DNA of 64,000 nt from Oceanicaulis sp. MMSF_3324 (lineage in GTDB: Bacteria; Pseudomonadota; Alphaproteobacteria; Caulobacterales; Maricaulaceae), in assembly GCF_030733545.1 (NCBI RefSeq), contig NZ_JASHIU010000006.1, positions 103,119 to 167,118 on the forward strand, written 5' to 3'. The notes below the pieces were generated by a model. That model was not told the origin of the DNA. It made no database searches and saw only the letters and a list, made by a program, of their open reading frames with translations. Below are positions 35,498 through 44,466 of the stretch, in pieces. Position 1 is the stretch's first letter. Every line of letters begins with the position of its first letter. The translations under genes were made by a program, and so were the position numbers.

Positions 35498-35548
35498 CCA
35501 TGCCGCGTCCCGACTGAGACCTGATTATTGTCAGGATGGCGCGGCGTT

Positions 35549-35872
35549 TTAACTCGACGGACCGTCGCCCTGATCGGCGAGCGCCTCGAAATCGAAAGCC
35601 TTCAGTGCATCCAGCACCGGGCCGTCATAGTTCGGCGGGGTGTCGATGGTGCCGCAGATCCAGGCATAGACCTCGGTATCGGGCGCATCCAGAAGACGCT
35701 CGAACTCATCCACTTCTTCCGGGGACAGGTCGTGCAGCCGGGAGTCTGCGAAGCGGCCCATGATCAGGTCCGCCTCCTTGAAGCCCCGACGCCAGGCGCG
35801 GAAGGTCAACCGCTTCAGGCGGTCTTGCGGGTCAATCGGCGTGTTCGGATCAGAAAACGGATTATCACTCAT
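35549..35872 (-). CDS. sdhE: FAD assembly factor SdhE (DUF339)
   Basis: Small factor that promotes covalent FAD attachment to succinate dehydrogenase. The 107 residues carry the family motif RGFKE within FRAWRRGFKEADLIMGRF, then LSPEEVDEFERLLDAPDTEVYAWI, which is diagnostic. The acidic ends extend it slightly beyond the usual 80-95 residues. It lies between mfd and recG, a common arrangement in alphaproteobacteria, and is divergent from recG with an 80-nt gap. Confidence 0.93.
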   Translation of the reverse strand: MSDNPFSDPNTPIDPQDRLKRLTFRAWRRGFKEADLIMGRFADSRLHDLSPEEVDEFERLLDAPDTEVYAWICGTIDTPPNYDGPVLDALKAFDFEALADQGDGPSS

Positions 35873-35952
35873 GAAAGCGCATATAGCGCGCAGGTGTGGT
35901 TGGGTGAAGGGCGAGACTTTCCCGAATCCAGTTCACAGGCGATGTTAGCGAA

Positions 35953-38046
35953 ATGCGCCCTCAATCGCTCTTTCCGCTGTTTGCTGACCTGACCACGCTC
36001 AAGGGTGTGGGGCCTCGGCTTGCCGCGTTGATGGAGAAGGTGGCGGGGCCAAGGGTGAAGGATCTCGTCTTCACTGCGCCCACAGGCCTCGTGGACCGCA
36101 CGCACCGGGTGTCGATCTCCGATGCCGGCGATGCCGGATCAGAGACTTTGGTCACCATCGAGGCCGAGGTGGAGGCGCATATTCCCCGCCCGACGATGAA
36201 GCAGCCTTACAAGGTGCGCATGCGCGACGAGACGGGTTGGCTGCATCTGATCTTCTTTAACGCCAAATCCGACTATCTGCGCCGCATGCTGCCTGAGGGG
36301 GCGACCCGGCTGGTGTCGGGCAAGGCCGAACGCTTTGCGAGCGAGATCCAGATCGTCCATCCCGACCTGATCGCTGACCCCAAGGAGGTAGAGGACGCGG
36401 ACCTGCTGCAACCCGTCTATCCGCTGACCGCCGGGCTTTCGATCAATGTCATGCGCAAGGCCATGCGTGAGGCCCTCTCCACCCTGCCCGATCTGCCTGA
36501 ATGGATTGATGGCCCGCTCAAGGCTCGAGAAGGCTGGCTGGGCTGGCGCGAAGCGCTGCTCGAACTGCATGCTCCCCAATCGGGCCTTGATCTCGAACCG
36601 GCGGCGCTTGTTCGCAAACGCCTCGCCTTTGATGAGCTGTTCGCCCACCAGCTGGCGCTGAAACTGGCGCGTCGCGACCGCAAGGCGCGCAAGGGGCGGC
36701 CACTGTCGGGTGATGGCGCGATCGTCAAAAAGGTGCTTGAACACGCCCCCTTCACGCCGACGGGCGCACAAATGCGCGCCTTCGAGGCATGCAAGACCGA
36801 TATGGATTCGAGCCAGCGCATGATGCGGCTGGTCCACGGCGATGTGGGCTCGGGCAAGACTTTTGTCGCCGCGCTCTGCGCCGCTCATTCCGCCGAAGCA
36901 GGCGTACAGACCGCGCTCATGGCCCCCACCGAAATCGTCGCGCGGCAGCACGCCAAGGTGCTGACCGCGCTCTTGGAGCCTGCGGGCGTCCGCGTGGTGG
37001 CGCTGACCGGTCGCGACAAGGGCAAGGCCCGCAAGACGATCGAGGCGCAGATCGCGTCAGGCGAAGCCCAGGTCGTGTGCGGCACCCATGCCCTGTTCCA
37101 GGATAGCGTAGGCTTCGCCGATCTCGGCTTCGTGGTGATTGATGAGCAGCATCGCTTCGGCGTCTCTGACCGCCGCAAGCTGACCATGAAGGGGCGTGCG
37201 CCGGATGTGCTCGCCATGTCCGCCACCCCGATCCCGCGCACCCTGACGCTGGCGGCCTTCGGTGATCTCGATGTCAGTCGCCTTGATGAAAAACCGGCGG
37301 GCCGTATTCCACCCGATACGCGCGTGGTGTCCGGCGAACGCCTTTACGAAATCGTCCAGGGCCTCAAGCGCGCACTCGGCAAGGGGGAACGCGCCTATTG
37401 GGTCTGTCCGCTGGTCGAGGACAGTGACGTCTCCGACCTCGCCGCCGCCGAGGCACGCCATCACATGCTGTCGGAAATGCTGCCCGATGCGCGGATCGGA
37501 TTGGTGCATGGCCGCATGCCCGCCCGCGACAAGCAGAAGGCGGCGGAAGATTTCCGGGCAGGTGAGATCGATGTTCTGGTCGCCACCACAGTGATTGAGG
37601 TGGGCGTGGACGCGCCGGACGCCACCATCATGGTGATCGAGCACTCCGAGCGGTTCGGTCTCGCCCAGTTGCACCAGCTGCGCGGGCGCGTGGGCCGGGG
37701 CGACAAACCCTCCACCTGTCTCCTGCTTTATCATGGCCAACTGGGCGAGACGGCGCGCGCCCGTCTCGAGATCATGCGCAATTCCGATGACGGCTTCGTC
37801 ATCGCCGAGGAAGACTGGCGCTTGCGCGGTTCGGGGGATCCGCTGGGCCTCAAGCAGTCCGGCCTGCCCGATTACCGAATCGCGGATCTGGCCGCGCATG
37901 CCGAGCTTTTGGAGCTCGCCAGTGACGCCGCGCAGTATGAAACGGCCCGTGAAGACGTGTTTGCGGGAGAGCGCGGCGAAGCCCTGAGAACCCTGCTGTA
38001 CCTGTTCGAACGCGATGAAGGCGTGCGCCTGATGCGGTCGGGGTGA
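35953..38046 (+). CDS. recG: ATP-dependent DNA helicase RecG
   Basis: Branch-migrating helicase that remodels stalled forks and Holliday junctions. The 697 residues contain the N-terminal wedge/OB domain (LTTLKGVGPRLAALMEK, then an OB fold with LVSGKAERF), Walker A GDVGSGKTFVAALCA, DEQHRFGVSDRRKL, the TATPIPRTL motif as SATPIPRTL, and motif VI LHQLRGRVGRGDKPSTCLLLY. Length is typical. Transcription is divergent from sdhE. Confidence 0.96.
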   Translation: MRPQSLFPLFADLTTLKGVGPRLAALMEKVAGPRVKDLVFTAPTGLVDRTHRVSISDAGDAGSETLVTIEAEVEAHIPRPTMKQPYKVRMRDETGWLHLIFFNAKSDYLRRMLPEGATRLVSGKAERFASEIQIVHPDLIADPKEVEDADLLQPVYPLTAGLSINVMRKAMREALSTLPDLPEWIDGPLKAREGWLGWREALLELHAPQSGLDLEPAALVRKRLAFDELFAHQLALKLARRDRKARKGRPLSGDGAIVKKVLEHAPFTPTGAQMRAFEACKTDMDSSQRMMRLVHGDVGSGKTFVAALCAAHSAEAGVQTALMAPTEIVARQHAKVLTALLEPAGVRVVALTGRDKGKARKTIEAQIASGEAQVVCGTHALFQDSVGFADLGFVVIDEQHRFGVSDRRKLTMKGRAPDVLAMSATPIPRTLTLAAFGDLDVSRLDEKPAGRIPPDTRVVSGERLYEIVQGLKRALGKGERAYWVCPLVEDSDVSDLAAAEARHHMLSEMLPDARIGLVHGRMPARDKQKAAEDFRAGEIDVLVATTVIEVGVDAPDATIMVIEHSERFGLAQLHQLRGRVGRGDKPSTCLLLYHGQLGETARARLEIMRNSDDGFVIAEEDWRLRGSGDPLGLKQSGLPDYRIADLAAHAELLELASDAAQYETAREDVFAGERGEALRTLLYLFERDEGVRLMRSG

Positions 38047-38222
38047 GATATCGCTGGTGAAGCCTCTGAATTTCTGCTAGAACCTCGATTATCGATTTAT
38101 GGCCAGGTTTTCGGTCACAAGCGCTATGCGCTGAACTCCACTCCCTCCACATGTCGATGTCCGCCACAGCTCCAATCGGGGGTCGTGGTGCTTAACTCTT
38201 GTCTACAAAAGGACACTCAACA

Positions 38223-38435
38223 ATGGCTACCGGCATTGTGAAATGGTTCAACTCCACCAAAGGCTACGGCTTCATTCAGCCTGACGACGGCTCCAAGGAC
38301 GTGTTCGTGCACGCGTCTGCTGTTGAGCGCGCAGGCATGCCCGAGCTTAAAGAAGGCCAACGCATTTCTTTCGAAGAAGAAGTGGACAAGCGCAGCGGCA
38401 AGACTTCTGCCGGTTCGCTGGCCAACGCCGACTAA
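38223..38435 (+). CDS. Cold-shock domain protein, CspA family
   Basis: A 70-residue single cold-shock domain that binds RNA and single-stranded DNA. RNP1 is KGYGFIQP and RNP2 is [11 protein letters not shown] 38223 has AAAGGA 9 nt upstream and gives the standard start [10 protein letters not shown]; an earlier in-frame start adds only 8 residues. The leader 38047-38222 is 176 nt long with no gene and may be a regulated 5' UTR as in other csp genes; I could not fold it. A bidirectional terminator follows at 38462. Confidence 0.94.
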   Translation: MATGIVKWFNSTKGYGFIQPDDGSKDVFVHASAVERAGMPELKEGQRISFEEEVDKRSGKTSAGSLANAD

Positions 38436-38461
38436 TCTGATCCTCGTTTGATCAGAGAAAA

Positions 38462-38488
38462 CCCCCGGGCTCACGCCCGGGGGTTTTT
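38462..38488 (+). terminator. Bidirectional terminator between cspA-like and DUF502 genes
   Basis: Perfect stem CCCCCGGGC/GCCCGGGGG (38462-38470 with 38475-38483), loop TCAC, then TTTTT. The AAAA before the stem pairs with the T tract and provides the T run for the opposite strand. It ends the cold-shock gene and, read in reverse, lies just beyond the stop of the DUF502 gene. Confidence 0.92.
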
Positions 38489-39220
38489 CTATGCCTTGTC
38501 CTCTGGGGTCTCATCGGTCTCATCGGTCTCATCGCGCTTATCCGGATCATCCGGCATGAGCCCTGCGCCGGCCTTGTTCGGCTCGGCTTGCGGGATCGCG
38601 CCATCGGGCAGTCGTTCGGGCGTGACCATGCCGAAAGAGATGATCAGCTTGGCGGCTTCCTCCACCGTGAGATCGAGCGGGATCGCTTTGGATCTTGGCA
38701 CGAACAGCAGGAAGCCCGAAGTCGGGTTGGGCGTGGTCGGGATAAACACGCCGATGACCTCATCGCCCTTGCCGACGACCGACCGGATCACGCCGCGACC
38801 CGAAGACGCCACGAACGCCACCGCATAGCTGCCCGCCATGGGGTATTCTACAAGCACGACCTCCTTGAAGGAGTTCTGCTGGCCCTGGAACACCGTCTCG
38901 ACGATCTGTTTGAGCGCGGCGTAGATGTTCCGGATCAACGGCACCGAATTGAGCAGGCGCTCGCCCAGATCGAGCAGGCTACGCCCGAAAATGTTCGCGG
39001 CCAGAGCCCCCAGGAGCGTCAGCCCCAGAACCGCGATCAGCAAGCCCATCCCCGGAATGGCGAAGGGCAGATAGCTTTCAGGATTGTAGCGGGCGGGAAC
39101 GAGCGGTTTGATCACCCGGTCCACGAAACTGACGAAGCTGTAGATCAGCCAGAAGGTGATTCCGATCGGGGCGGCGACGACGACGCCCGTCAGAAAGCGG
39201 TTGCGGAGCCAGCGAAGCAC
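38489..39220 (-). CDS. DUF502 family membrane protein
   Basis: A 243-residue inner-membrane protein of unknown function. Two hydrophobic segments lie at about 9-30 (TGVVVAAPIGITFWLIYSFV) and 53-78 (PGMGLLIAVLGLTLLGALAAN), followed by the family stretch VPLIRNIYAALKQIVETVF and FVPTTPNPTSGFLLFVPRS-like residues. The tail is very acidic and ends in a repeated Asp-Glu-Thr encoded by a 9-bp tandem repeat. Homologues are called COV (continuous vascular) proteins in plants. It converges on the cold-shock gene. Confidence 0.87.
   Translation of the reverse strand: MLRWLRNRFLTGVVVAAPIGITFWLIYSFVSFVDRVIKPLVPARYNPESYLPFAIPGMGLLIAVLGLTLLGALAANIFGRSLLDLGERLLNSVPLIRNIYAALKQIVETVFQGQQNSFKEVVLVEYPMAGSYAVAFVASSGRGVIRSVVGKGDEVIGVFIPTTPNPTSGFLLFVPRSKAIPLDLTVEEAAKLIISFGMVTPERLPDGAIPQAEPNKAGAGLMPDDPDKRDETDETDETPEDKA
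38507..38533. repeat. Three tandem copies of 9-bp GGTCTCATC
   Basis: Exact direct repeat of GGTCTCATC three times inside the 3' end of the DUF502 gene. On the minus strand it encodes Asp-Glu-Thr three times in the acidic tail. Copy number can change without breaking the frame. Confidence 0.9.
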
Positions 39221-39339
39221 GTGGCGTCACTCCATTTTTGAGCGCCGAACGCGGGCGCACAATTGAGATGCCTGTGAACCGGAGCAGAATCAAGGCGGAC
39301 CCTTGCTGTTGCTCCCGTATGAGGCGTAAGAGTGTGCGC

Positions 39340-40554
39340 ATGACCGGCCCGTTCAACCTACCGCTCTCCGCCTGGCTCCGCTGGGGCCTCATCACAGCCG
39401 TCAGCGTCTTTCTGGCGCTGGTTACGCTGAGCGCTGTCATCCTGCGCGACCAGATCTTCCAGACTTTCCTGGACCCGGGCGTGCCTTTCCAGACCTATGA
39501 CCGACCACCGGCCCCCGATTACACCCAGGATGACGCCTGGGCGGCGCGGCCCGATGTTCAACTGGCCGGTGATGCGGGGCATCCGGCGGTCTTTTTCATT
39601 CACCCGACCACATATGATGGCGGCTCGCACTGGAATGCGCCCTATGACCGGCCTCAGGAAGCGCTTGAGGTGTCACAGATCATCCTGCCCAATTACGCGG
39701 CGCCCTTCCTGGTCGAAGACGTCGAGCTCTACGCCCCGCGCTATCGGCAGGCCTCACTCTACACCTTCATGAACAATCGCGAGGATTCGGTCCTTGCGAG
39801 GGAGCTGGCCCAGGCCGACGTGCAGCGCGCCTTCACCCAGTTCCTGCGTGAGCTGGACCCTGAACAGCCCTTCTTCCTTGTTGGCGTCGGCCAGGGCGGA
39901 GCGATCGGACTGGATGTGCTGGCGCGCCGCATTGCACCTGACGAGGCCATCCGCAAGCGCTTGGCCGCCGCCTATATCATCGAGGCCCCGACGCCACTCG
40001 ACCTGCTGGCCGGACCGCTCTCGACCATTCCGGTTTGCACCGACCCGGGCGAGGCGCGTTGTCTGGTCGGCTGGGTCGCGGTTCGTCCTGAAGAAACGGC
40101 CCGGATCGAGGCGATTACGACGCGGTCTCGCGCCATCAATGGTGAGGGTCAAATCAGCCCCATCGAGGATCGGGCGCTCTTGTGCGTCAATCCGGTGCTC
40201 TGGACCGCCAATGAAGACTATGCCCCTGCGCGACTGCACAAGGGCGCGGCGGCCGCCGCCGAACTCAGTCTGACGGATGCGCCCTCGCCCATGACGAACC
40301 AGACCGGCGCGCAATGCCAGGGTGGCTTGCTGATGATCGATCAACCGCGCGCCAGTGCGTTGCGGCGTCCCGGACGACTGGCCGAAGACCGGCGTGTGCG
40401 TCCTGCGAACCTGTTCTACATGGACATTCGCGCGAATGCTCAGGCGCGGCTTGAAACCGTGCAAGCCATCTTGGCCGAGGAGGCGCGCTACGCGCCGCCG
40501 CTTGACGCGCCGGTGGAGGTGGAGACGGCCCCGATCACGCCTATTGATGGATAG
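39340..40554 (+). CDS. DUF3089 alpha/beta-hydrolase-like protein, membrane-anchored
   Basis: A 404-residue protein resembling the DUF3089 family. A membrane anchor spans about residues 10-32, then comes the family pattern DVFFVHPTTY-like AVFFIHPTTYDGGSHWNAP, YAPRYRQASLYTF and a core strand FFLVGVGQGGAIGLDVL. Family members that I recall have GHSQGS there; this one has GVGQGG, so the predicted nucleophile is Gly184. Start choice: ATG 39340 with TAAGAG upstream, since earlier in-frame starts (39238 TTG, 39268, 39319) give a poor N-terminus. Function unknown. Confidence 0.75.
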   Translation: MTGPFNLPLSAWLRWGLITAVSVFLALVTLSAVILRDQIFQTFLDPGVPFQTYDRPPAPDYTQDDAWAARPDVQLAGDAGHPAVFFIHPTTYDGGSHWNAPYDRPQEALEVSQIILPNYAAPFLVEDVELYAPRYRQASLYTFMNNREDSVLARELAQADVQRAFTQFLRELDPEQPFFLVGVGQGGAIGLDVLARRIAPDEAIRKRLAAAYIIEAPTPLDLLAGPLSTIPVCTDPGEARCLVGWVAVRPEETARIEAITTRSRAINGEGQISPIEDRALLCVNPVLWTANEDYAPARLHKGAAAAAELSLTDAPSPMTNQTGAQCQGGLLMIDQPRASALRRPGRLAEDRRVRPANLFYMDIRANAQARLETVQAILAEEARYAPPLDAPVEVETAPITPIDG

Positions 40555-40556
40555 GG

Positions 40557-42023
40557 CTAGCTGTCGTTTCTGAGCTTGTTGACGATGTTGGTGGTCGACA
40601 GACCATCCATCAATGGCGCAAGCACGATCTCGCCGCCGTTCTGGCGCATGAAGTCCGCGCCCGGCAATTCATCGGCGACATAGTCCGCGCCCTTGATCAT
40701 GACATGCGGCGCGACTTCCGCGATGAGGTCAGCGGGCGTGTCTTCGCCAAAGATGACCACACGATCGACCATTTCCAGTGAGGCCAGCATGGTGGCGCGC
40801 GTCATCTCGTCATTGATGGGCCGGTTTTCGCCCTTCAGGCGCTTGACCGACGCGTCTGCATTCAGACCCACGATCAACCGATCGCACACCGATGCCGCAT
40901 GACGCAGCACAGACAGGTGTCCGGGGTGGAGCAGGTCAAAGCAGCCGTTGGTGAAGCCCACTTTCAACCCAGAATGCCGCCATTCTGCTGACAGCTTGGA
41001 CATGGCGGAGCGCGACATGATCCGCCAGTCGGGCGCTTCCTGCCCGGCTTCAGCGGCGTCGATCACTTCTTCGGGCGTGACCGTAGCGGTGCCGGGTTTG
41101 CCCACGGCGACCCCGGCTGCGAGATCCGCAAACGCCATCGCATCCTTGAGCGGGGCGCCGGCCGCCATGGCCAGTGACAGGCCCGCAAGCGCCGTGTCCC
41201 CCGCACCGGAGACGTCATAGACTTCCCGGGGGCGGGAGCGGTGATGATGAACGACATCCGATTCATCCAGCAGCGTCATCCCCGCGCCGCCGCGCGTGAC
41301 CATGACCGCATCCGTGCGGCCCAAGCCGGTCTTGAGAGCCTTCAGCGCCTCCGCGGCTTCCTGGTCGGTGCGTACACTCAGCCCGGTCTCCGCTTCCAGC
41401 TCGCCCGCATTGGGTTTGATGATGCTGGCGCCGTCATAGCGCGAATAATCCGAGCCGCGGGGATCAACGCTGACCGGCTTGCCGGCCTCTCGCGCCAGAG
41501 CAATGGCGGCCTGGACCAGGTCCCGGGTTATGACGCCACGTCCGTAATCGGAAATAATAAGTATATCAGAGTCCTGCAGCGCATCCTTGATGCGGTCAAG
41601 CAGCGCATTCTCGGTCTCGCCGTCAATGGCGGCGTTGGGATCCCGATCCACACAGAACATCTGCTGGTTGTTGGAGACGTACCGGATCTTGGAGGGGGTT
41701 GGCCGGCTCGGGGTGCGCACCACGCCCTCGGCTTCGCCACACGCGTCCTTGACCAGTTCAACAGCCGCATCGCCATCGGGATCTGAGCCCGCGACGGAGA
41801 TCAAGCGCACCTCACCGCCCAGACTGGACAGATTGCGCGCCAGATTGCCAGCGCCGCCCAGCATCGCCGTGCGCCGTTTCTCCGACAGGATCGGGACTGG
41901 CGCCTCTCGGGAGATGCGATGAGTGTCGCCATAGACAAAGCTGTCATAGAGCAGATCGCCAAGCACGACAGCGCGGCGGTTCTGAATGGCGGCCAGGATA
42001 TGGGCGGCCCGTTCACGCAACAT
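40557..42023 (-). CDS. hldE: Bifunctional heptose-7-phosphate kinase / heptose-1-phosphate adenylyltransferase
   Basis: Makes ADP-heptose for the LPS inner core. The 488 residues join a ribokinase-type kinase with VLGDLLYDSFVYGD near the start and the anion-hole motif SGAGDTALAGL, to a C-terminal nucleotidyltransferase with TNGCFDLLHPGHLSVL and RPINDEMTRA. Both halves are complete. The order kdsA then hldE on the same strand (17-nt gap) suggests an LPS-core transcript. Confidence 0.95.
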   Translation of the reverse strand: MLRERAAHILAAIQNRRAVVLGDLLYDSFVYGDTHRISREAPVPILSEKRRTAMLGGAGNLARNLSSLGGEVRLISVAGSDPDGDAAVELVKDACGEAEGVVRTPSRPTPSKIRYVSNNQQMFCVDRDPNAAIDGETENALLDRIKDALQDSDILIISDYGRGVITRDLVQAAIALAREAGKPVSVDPRGSDYSRYDGASIIKPNAGELEAETGLSVRTDQEAAEALKALKTGLGRTDAVMVTRGGAGMTLLDESDVVHHHRSRPREVYDVSGAGDTALAGLSLAMAAGAPLKDAMAFADLAAGVAVGKPGTATVTPEEVIDAAEAGQEAPDWRIMSRSAMSKLSAEWRHSGLKVGFTNGCFDLLHPGHLSVLRHAASVCDRLIVGLNADASVKRLKGENRPINDEMTRATMLASLEMVDRVVIFGEDTPADLIAEVAPHVMIKGADYVADELPGADFMRQNGGEIVLAPLMDGLSTTNIVNKLRNDS

Positions 42024-42040
42024 GGCGCTCTCCAGAGCGA

Positions 42041-42901
42041 TTAAAGCTGAACGACGGGGTTTGATTTGGCCAGCGCATCGAAGGCCATCAGATCACGCAC
42101 CACCTCTTCAAAGCGGTCGAGCGGGATCATGTTCGGTCCGTCAGAGGGCGCATTGTCCGGATCGGGATGGGTTTCCATGAAGACGCCGGCGATGCCCAGA
42201 GAAACCGAAGCGCGCGCCAGATGCGGTGCGAACTGACGCTGACCACCTGATGAGCCGCCCTGACCGCCCGGCTGCTGCACGGCGTGCGTCGCGTCCATCA
42301 CGACCGGCGCGCCGGTCTGCTTCATGATCGGGAAGCTACGCATGTCCACGACCAGCGTGTTGTAGCCAAAGCTGGCGCCGCGCTCTGTAGCGATGACATT
42401 GGCGTTGCCCGCGCCGGTGATCTTGCCGATCACATTGGGCATGTCCCAGGGCGCCAGGAATTGCCCCTTCTTGACGTTGATCACCTTGCCCGTCTTGGCC
42501 GCGGCCACAAGCAGATCCGTCTGGCGGCACAGAAAGGCCGGAATCTGCAGGATATCGGCGGCTTCCGTCACTATGGCGCATTGCTCTTGGGTGTGGATGT
42601 CAGTCAGAAGCGGCAGCCCGGTGGTCTGACGGATTTCATTGAAGACATCCATGGAGGCCGACAGGCCCAGTCCGCGCTTGCCCGACAGGCTTGTCCGGTT
42701 CGCCTTGTCAAAGGACGTCTTGTAGACAAGATTGACGCCGGTGCGATCCGCCATCTCCTTGAGCGCCTGGGACACTTCAAGGCCATGCTCCCGGCTTTCC
42801 AGCTGGCAAGGCCCTGCAATTATGGTCAGAGGCTTCTCATTGCCCATTTCCAGCACGCCGCCATGGGGCAGCGGGATTTCGACGACGGTATTCGGATTCA
42901 T
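42041..42901 (-). CDS. kdsA: 3-deoxy-8-phosphooctulonate (KDO8P) synthase
   Basis: Condenses arabinose-5-phosphate with phosphoenolpyruvate for KDO in LPS. The 286 residues show IAGPCQLESREHGLEV, YKTSFDKANRTSLSGKRGLG, LPLLTDIHTQEQC and FMETHPDPDNAPSDGPNMIPL. The ATG at 42901 (MNPNTVVEIPLPHGG) is the family N-terminus; an upstream in-frame start (43015) would run into the photolyase promoter. Confidence 0.95.
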   Translation of the reverse strand: MNPNTVVEIPLPHGGVLEMGNEKPLTIIAGPCQLESREHGLEVSQALKEMADRTGVNLVYKTSFDKANRTSLSGKRGLGLSASMDVFNEIRQTTGLPLLTDIHTQEQCAIVTEAADILQIPAFLCRQTDLLVAAAKTGKVINVKKGQFLAPWDMPNVIGKITGAGNANVIATERGASFGYNTLVVDMRSFPIMKQTGAPVVMDATHAVQQPGGQGGSSGGQRQFAPHLARASVSLGIAGVFMETHPDPDNAPSDGPNMIPLDRFEEVVRDLMAFDALAKSNPVVQL

Positions 42902-42952
42902 GAGAAAGCGTCTCCACTTGGCGCTTGGTCGGGGGGCGACTGCGTCGAGCCC

Positions 42953-42981
42953 TGATCCACAGGATATAAGGCGCCGTATAG
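42953..42981 (+). promoter_or_regulatory. Candidate ECF sigma (RpoE/ChrR-type) promoter for the photolyase operon
   Basis: TGATCC (42953-42958), an 18-nt spacer, then TATAG (42977-42981), 42 nt before the photolyase start. The Rhodobacter sphaeroides RpoE promoters I remember follow TGATCC-N18-TAAGA. The -35 and spacing match exactly and the -10 partly. Confidence 0.55.
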
Positions 42982-43023
42982 CCTTACACCATCCCTCCTC
43001 CCAGAACGCGTGCACACTTATCC

Positions 43024-44466
43024 ATGTCTGAAACGAATTCCCCGGTCATCGTCTGGTTTCGTCAGGACCTCAGGCTGGCTGACAATCCCGCCCTGCAAGC
43101 CGCAGCGGCCAGCGGTGCGCCCATCATTCCGGTCTATATTCTCGATGATGATGCGCCGGGCGGCCGGAAACCTGGCGGCGCGAGCCGCTGGTGGCTGCAT
43201 CATTCGCTGAACTCCCTGTCGGAAGACCTTCAGGAGATCAATGGCCATCTGATTTTCATGCAAGGTGCGGCGCAAGCCCAGCTTGAAACCCTGATTCAGG
43301 AAACCGGCGCCCAGGCTGTTTACTGGAACCGGCTTTACGAGCCATGGGCGCGTGATCGGGACGAGAGGATCAAAAGCGCGCTGAAGGATGACGGGCTCAA
43401 GACCCGGTCCTTCAACGGTTCCCTGATCGTCGAACCCTGGGACATTGCGACCAAGACCGGCAATCCGTACAAGGTGTTCACTCCTTTCTGGAAAACCCTG
43501 AAAGCAGATCACGCGCCGGCCGAGCCGATAGGCAGGCCTGAGGCTCCGGTCTTTTCTGAGTACAAGGGCGGCCTGTCACTTGAGGCGTTTGAGTTGTTGC
43601 CAACACAGCCGGACTGGTCAGGTGGAATAAAGGCGCTCTGGACGCCGGGTGAGACCGCGGCGCATGGGCGACTGGGACAGTTTCTCAAACAGGCTGTGAC
43701 CGACTATCCAGACCGGCGCAATCTGCCCGGCGAGAACGGCACCTCGCGTCTGTCCCCTCACCTTCATTTCGGCGAGATCAGCCCGCGCCAGGTCTGGCAC
43801 GCGGTAAAGCAATCCAATCACGCTCGGACAGACGGCGCTGACACCTATCTCAGCGAAATCGCCTGGCGCGAGTTCAGCTATAACTTGCTCTATCATTTCC
43901 CCGATCTGCCTGATGCGAACTTCCAGTCCAAGTTCGATGCCTTCGAGTGGGACGATAACGCCGAGGCGCTCAAGGCCTGGCAGCGGGGGCAGACCGGCTA
44001 TCCCATCGTGGACGCAGGCATGCGCGAGCTGTGGAGCACGGGATGGATGCACAACCGGGTCCGCATGATCGTGGCGAGTTTCCTGATCAAGGACCTGTTC
44101 ATCCACTGGCGTGAGGGCGAGGCCTGGTTCTGGGACACGCTCGTGGATGCCGACCTCGCCAGCAATTCGGCGTCCTGGCAGTGGACCGCCGGGTCAGGCG
44201 CGGACGCAGCGCCCTACTTCCGGGTCTTCAACCCAGTCGGCCAATCGGAAAAATTTGATCCGGAAGGTGATTATCTTCGTAAGTGGATTCCAGAACTTGC
44301 GGATTTGCCGAACAAGGCCATTCACGCGCCCTGGACTGCCGACAAGGCGGTACTCTCGCGCGCTGGCGTGACCCTTGGAGAGACGTATCCCAAGCCGATT
44401 GTTGACCATGGCGACGCTCGCAAACGGGCCCTCGCCGCGTTTGAAAAGATCAAGGACTCCGGATGA
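43024..44466 (+). CDS. phrB: Deoxyribodipyrimidine photolyase, class I CPD type
   Basis: Flavin enzyme that repairs cyclobutane pyrimidine dimers with blue light. The 480 residues open VIVWFRQDLRLADNPAL, with LDDDAPGGRKPGGASRWWLH in the antenna domain, and the FAD-binding C-terminal half has the conserved sequence LHFGEISPRQVWHAV, EIAWREFSYNLLYHFP, GYPIVDAGMRELWSTGWMHNR (read in parts) and DLASNSASWQWTAGSGADAAP. It is the first gene of the rightward stress operon and overlaps the next gene by 4 nt. Confidence 0.95.
   Translation: MSETNSPVIVWFRQDLRLADNPALQAAAASGAPIIPVYILDDDAPGGRKPGGASRWWLHHSLNSLSEDLQEINGHLIFMQGAAQAQLETLIQETGAQAVYWNRLYEPWARDRDERIKSALKDDGLKTRSFNGSLIVEPWDIATKTGNPYKVFTPFWKTLKADHAPAEPIGRPEAPVFSEYKGGLSLEAFELLPTQPDWSGGIKALWTPGETAAHGRLGQFLKQAVTDYPDRRNLPGENGTSRLSPHLHFGEISPRQVWHAVKQSNHARTDGADTYLSEIAWREFSYNLLYHFPDLPDANFQSKFDAFEWDDNAEALKAWQRGQTGYPIVDAGMRELWSTGWMHNRVRMIVASFLIKDLFIHWREGEAWFWDTLVDADLASNSASWQWTAGSGADAAPYFRVFNPVGQSEKFDPEGDYLRKWIPELADLPNKAIHAPWTADKAVLSRAGVTLGETYPKPIVDHGDARKRALAAFEKIKDSG

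Noticed and set aside
36139..37899. Long minus-strand open frames opposite recG
   Set aside because: RecG helicase motifs read cleanly on the plus strand; the antisense products have no domains.
38507..38533. CRISPR-like short repeat
   Set aside because: The units are only 9 bp, contiguous without spacers, and lie in a coding sequence; it is a coding microsatellite.
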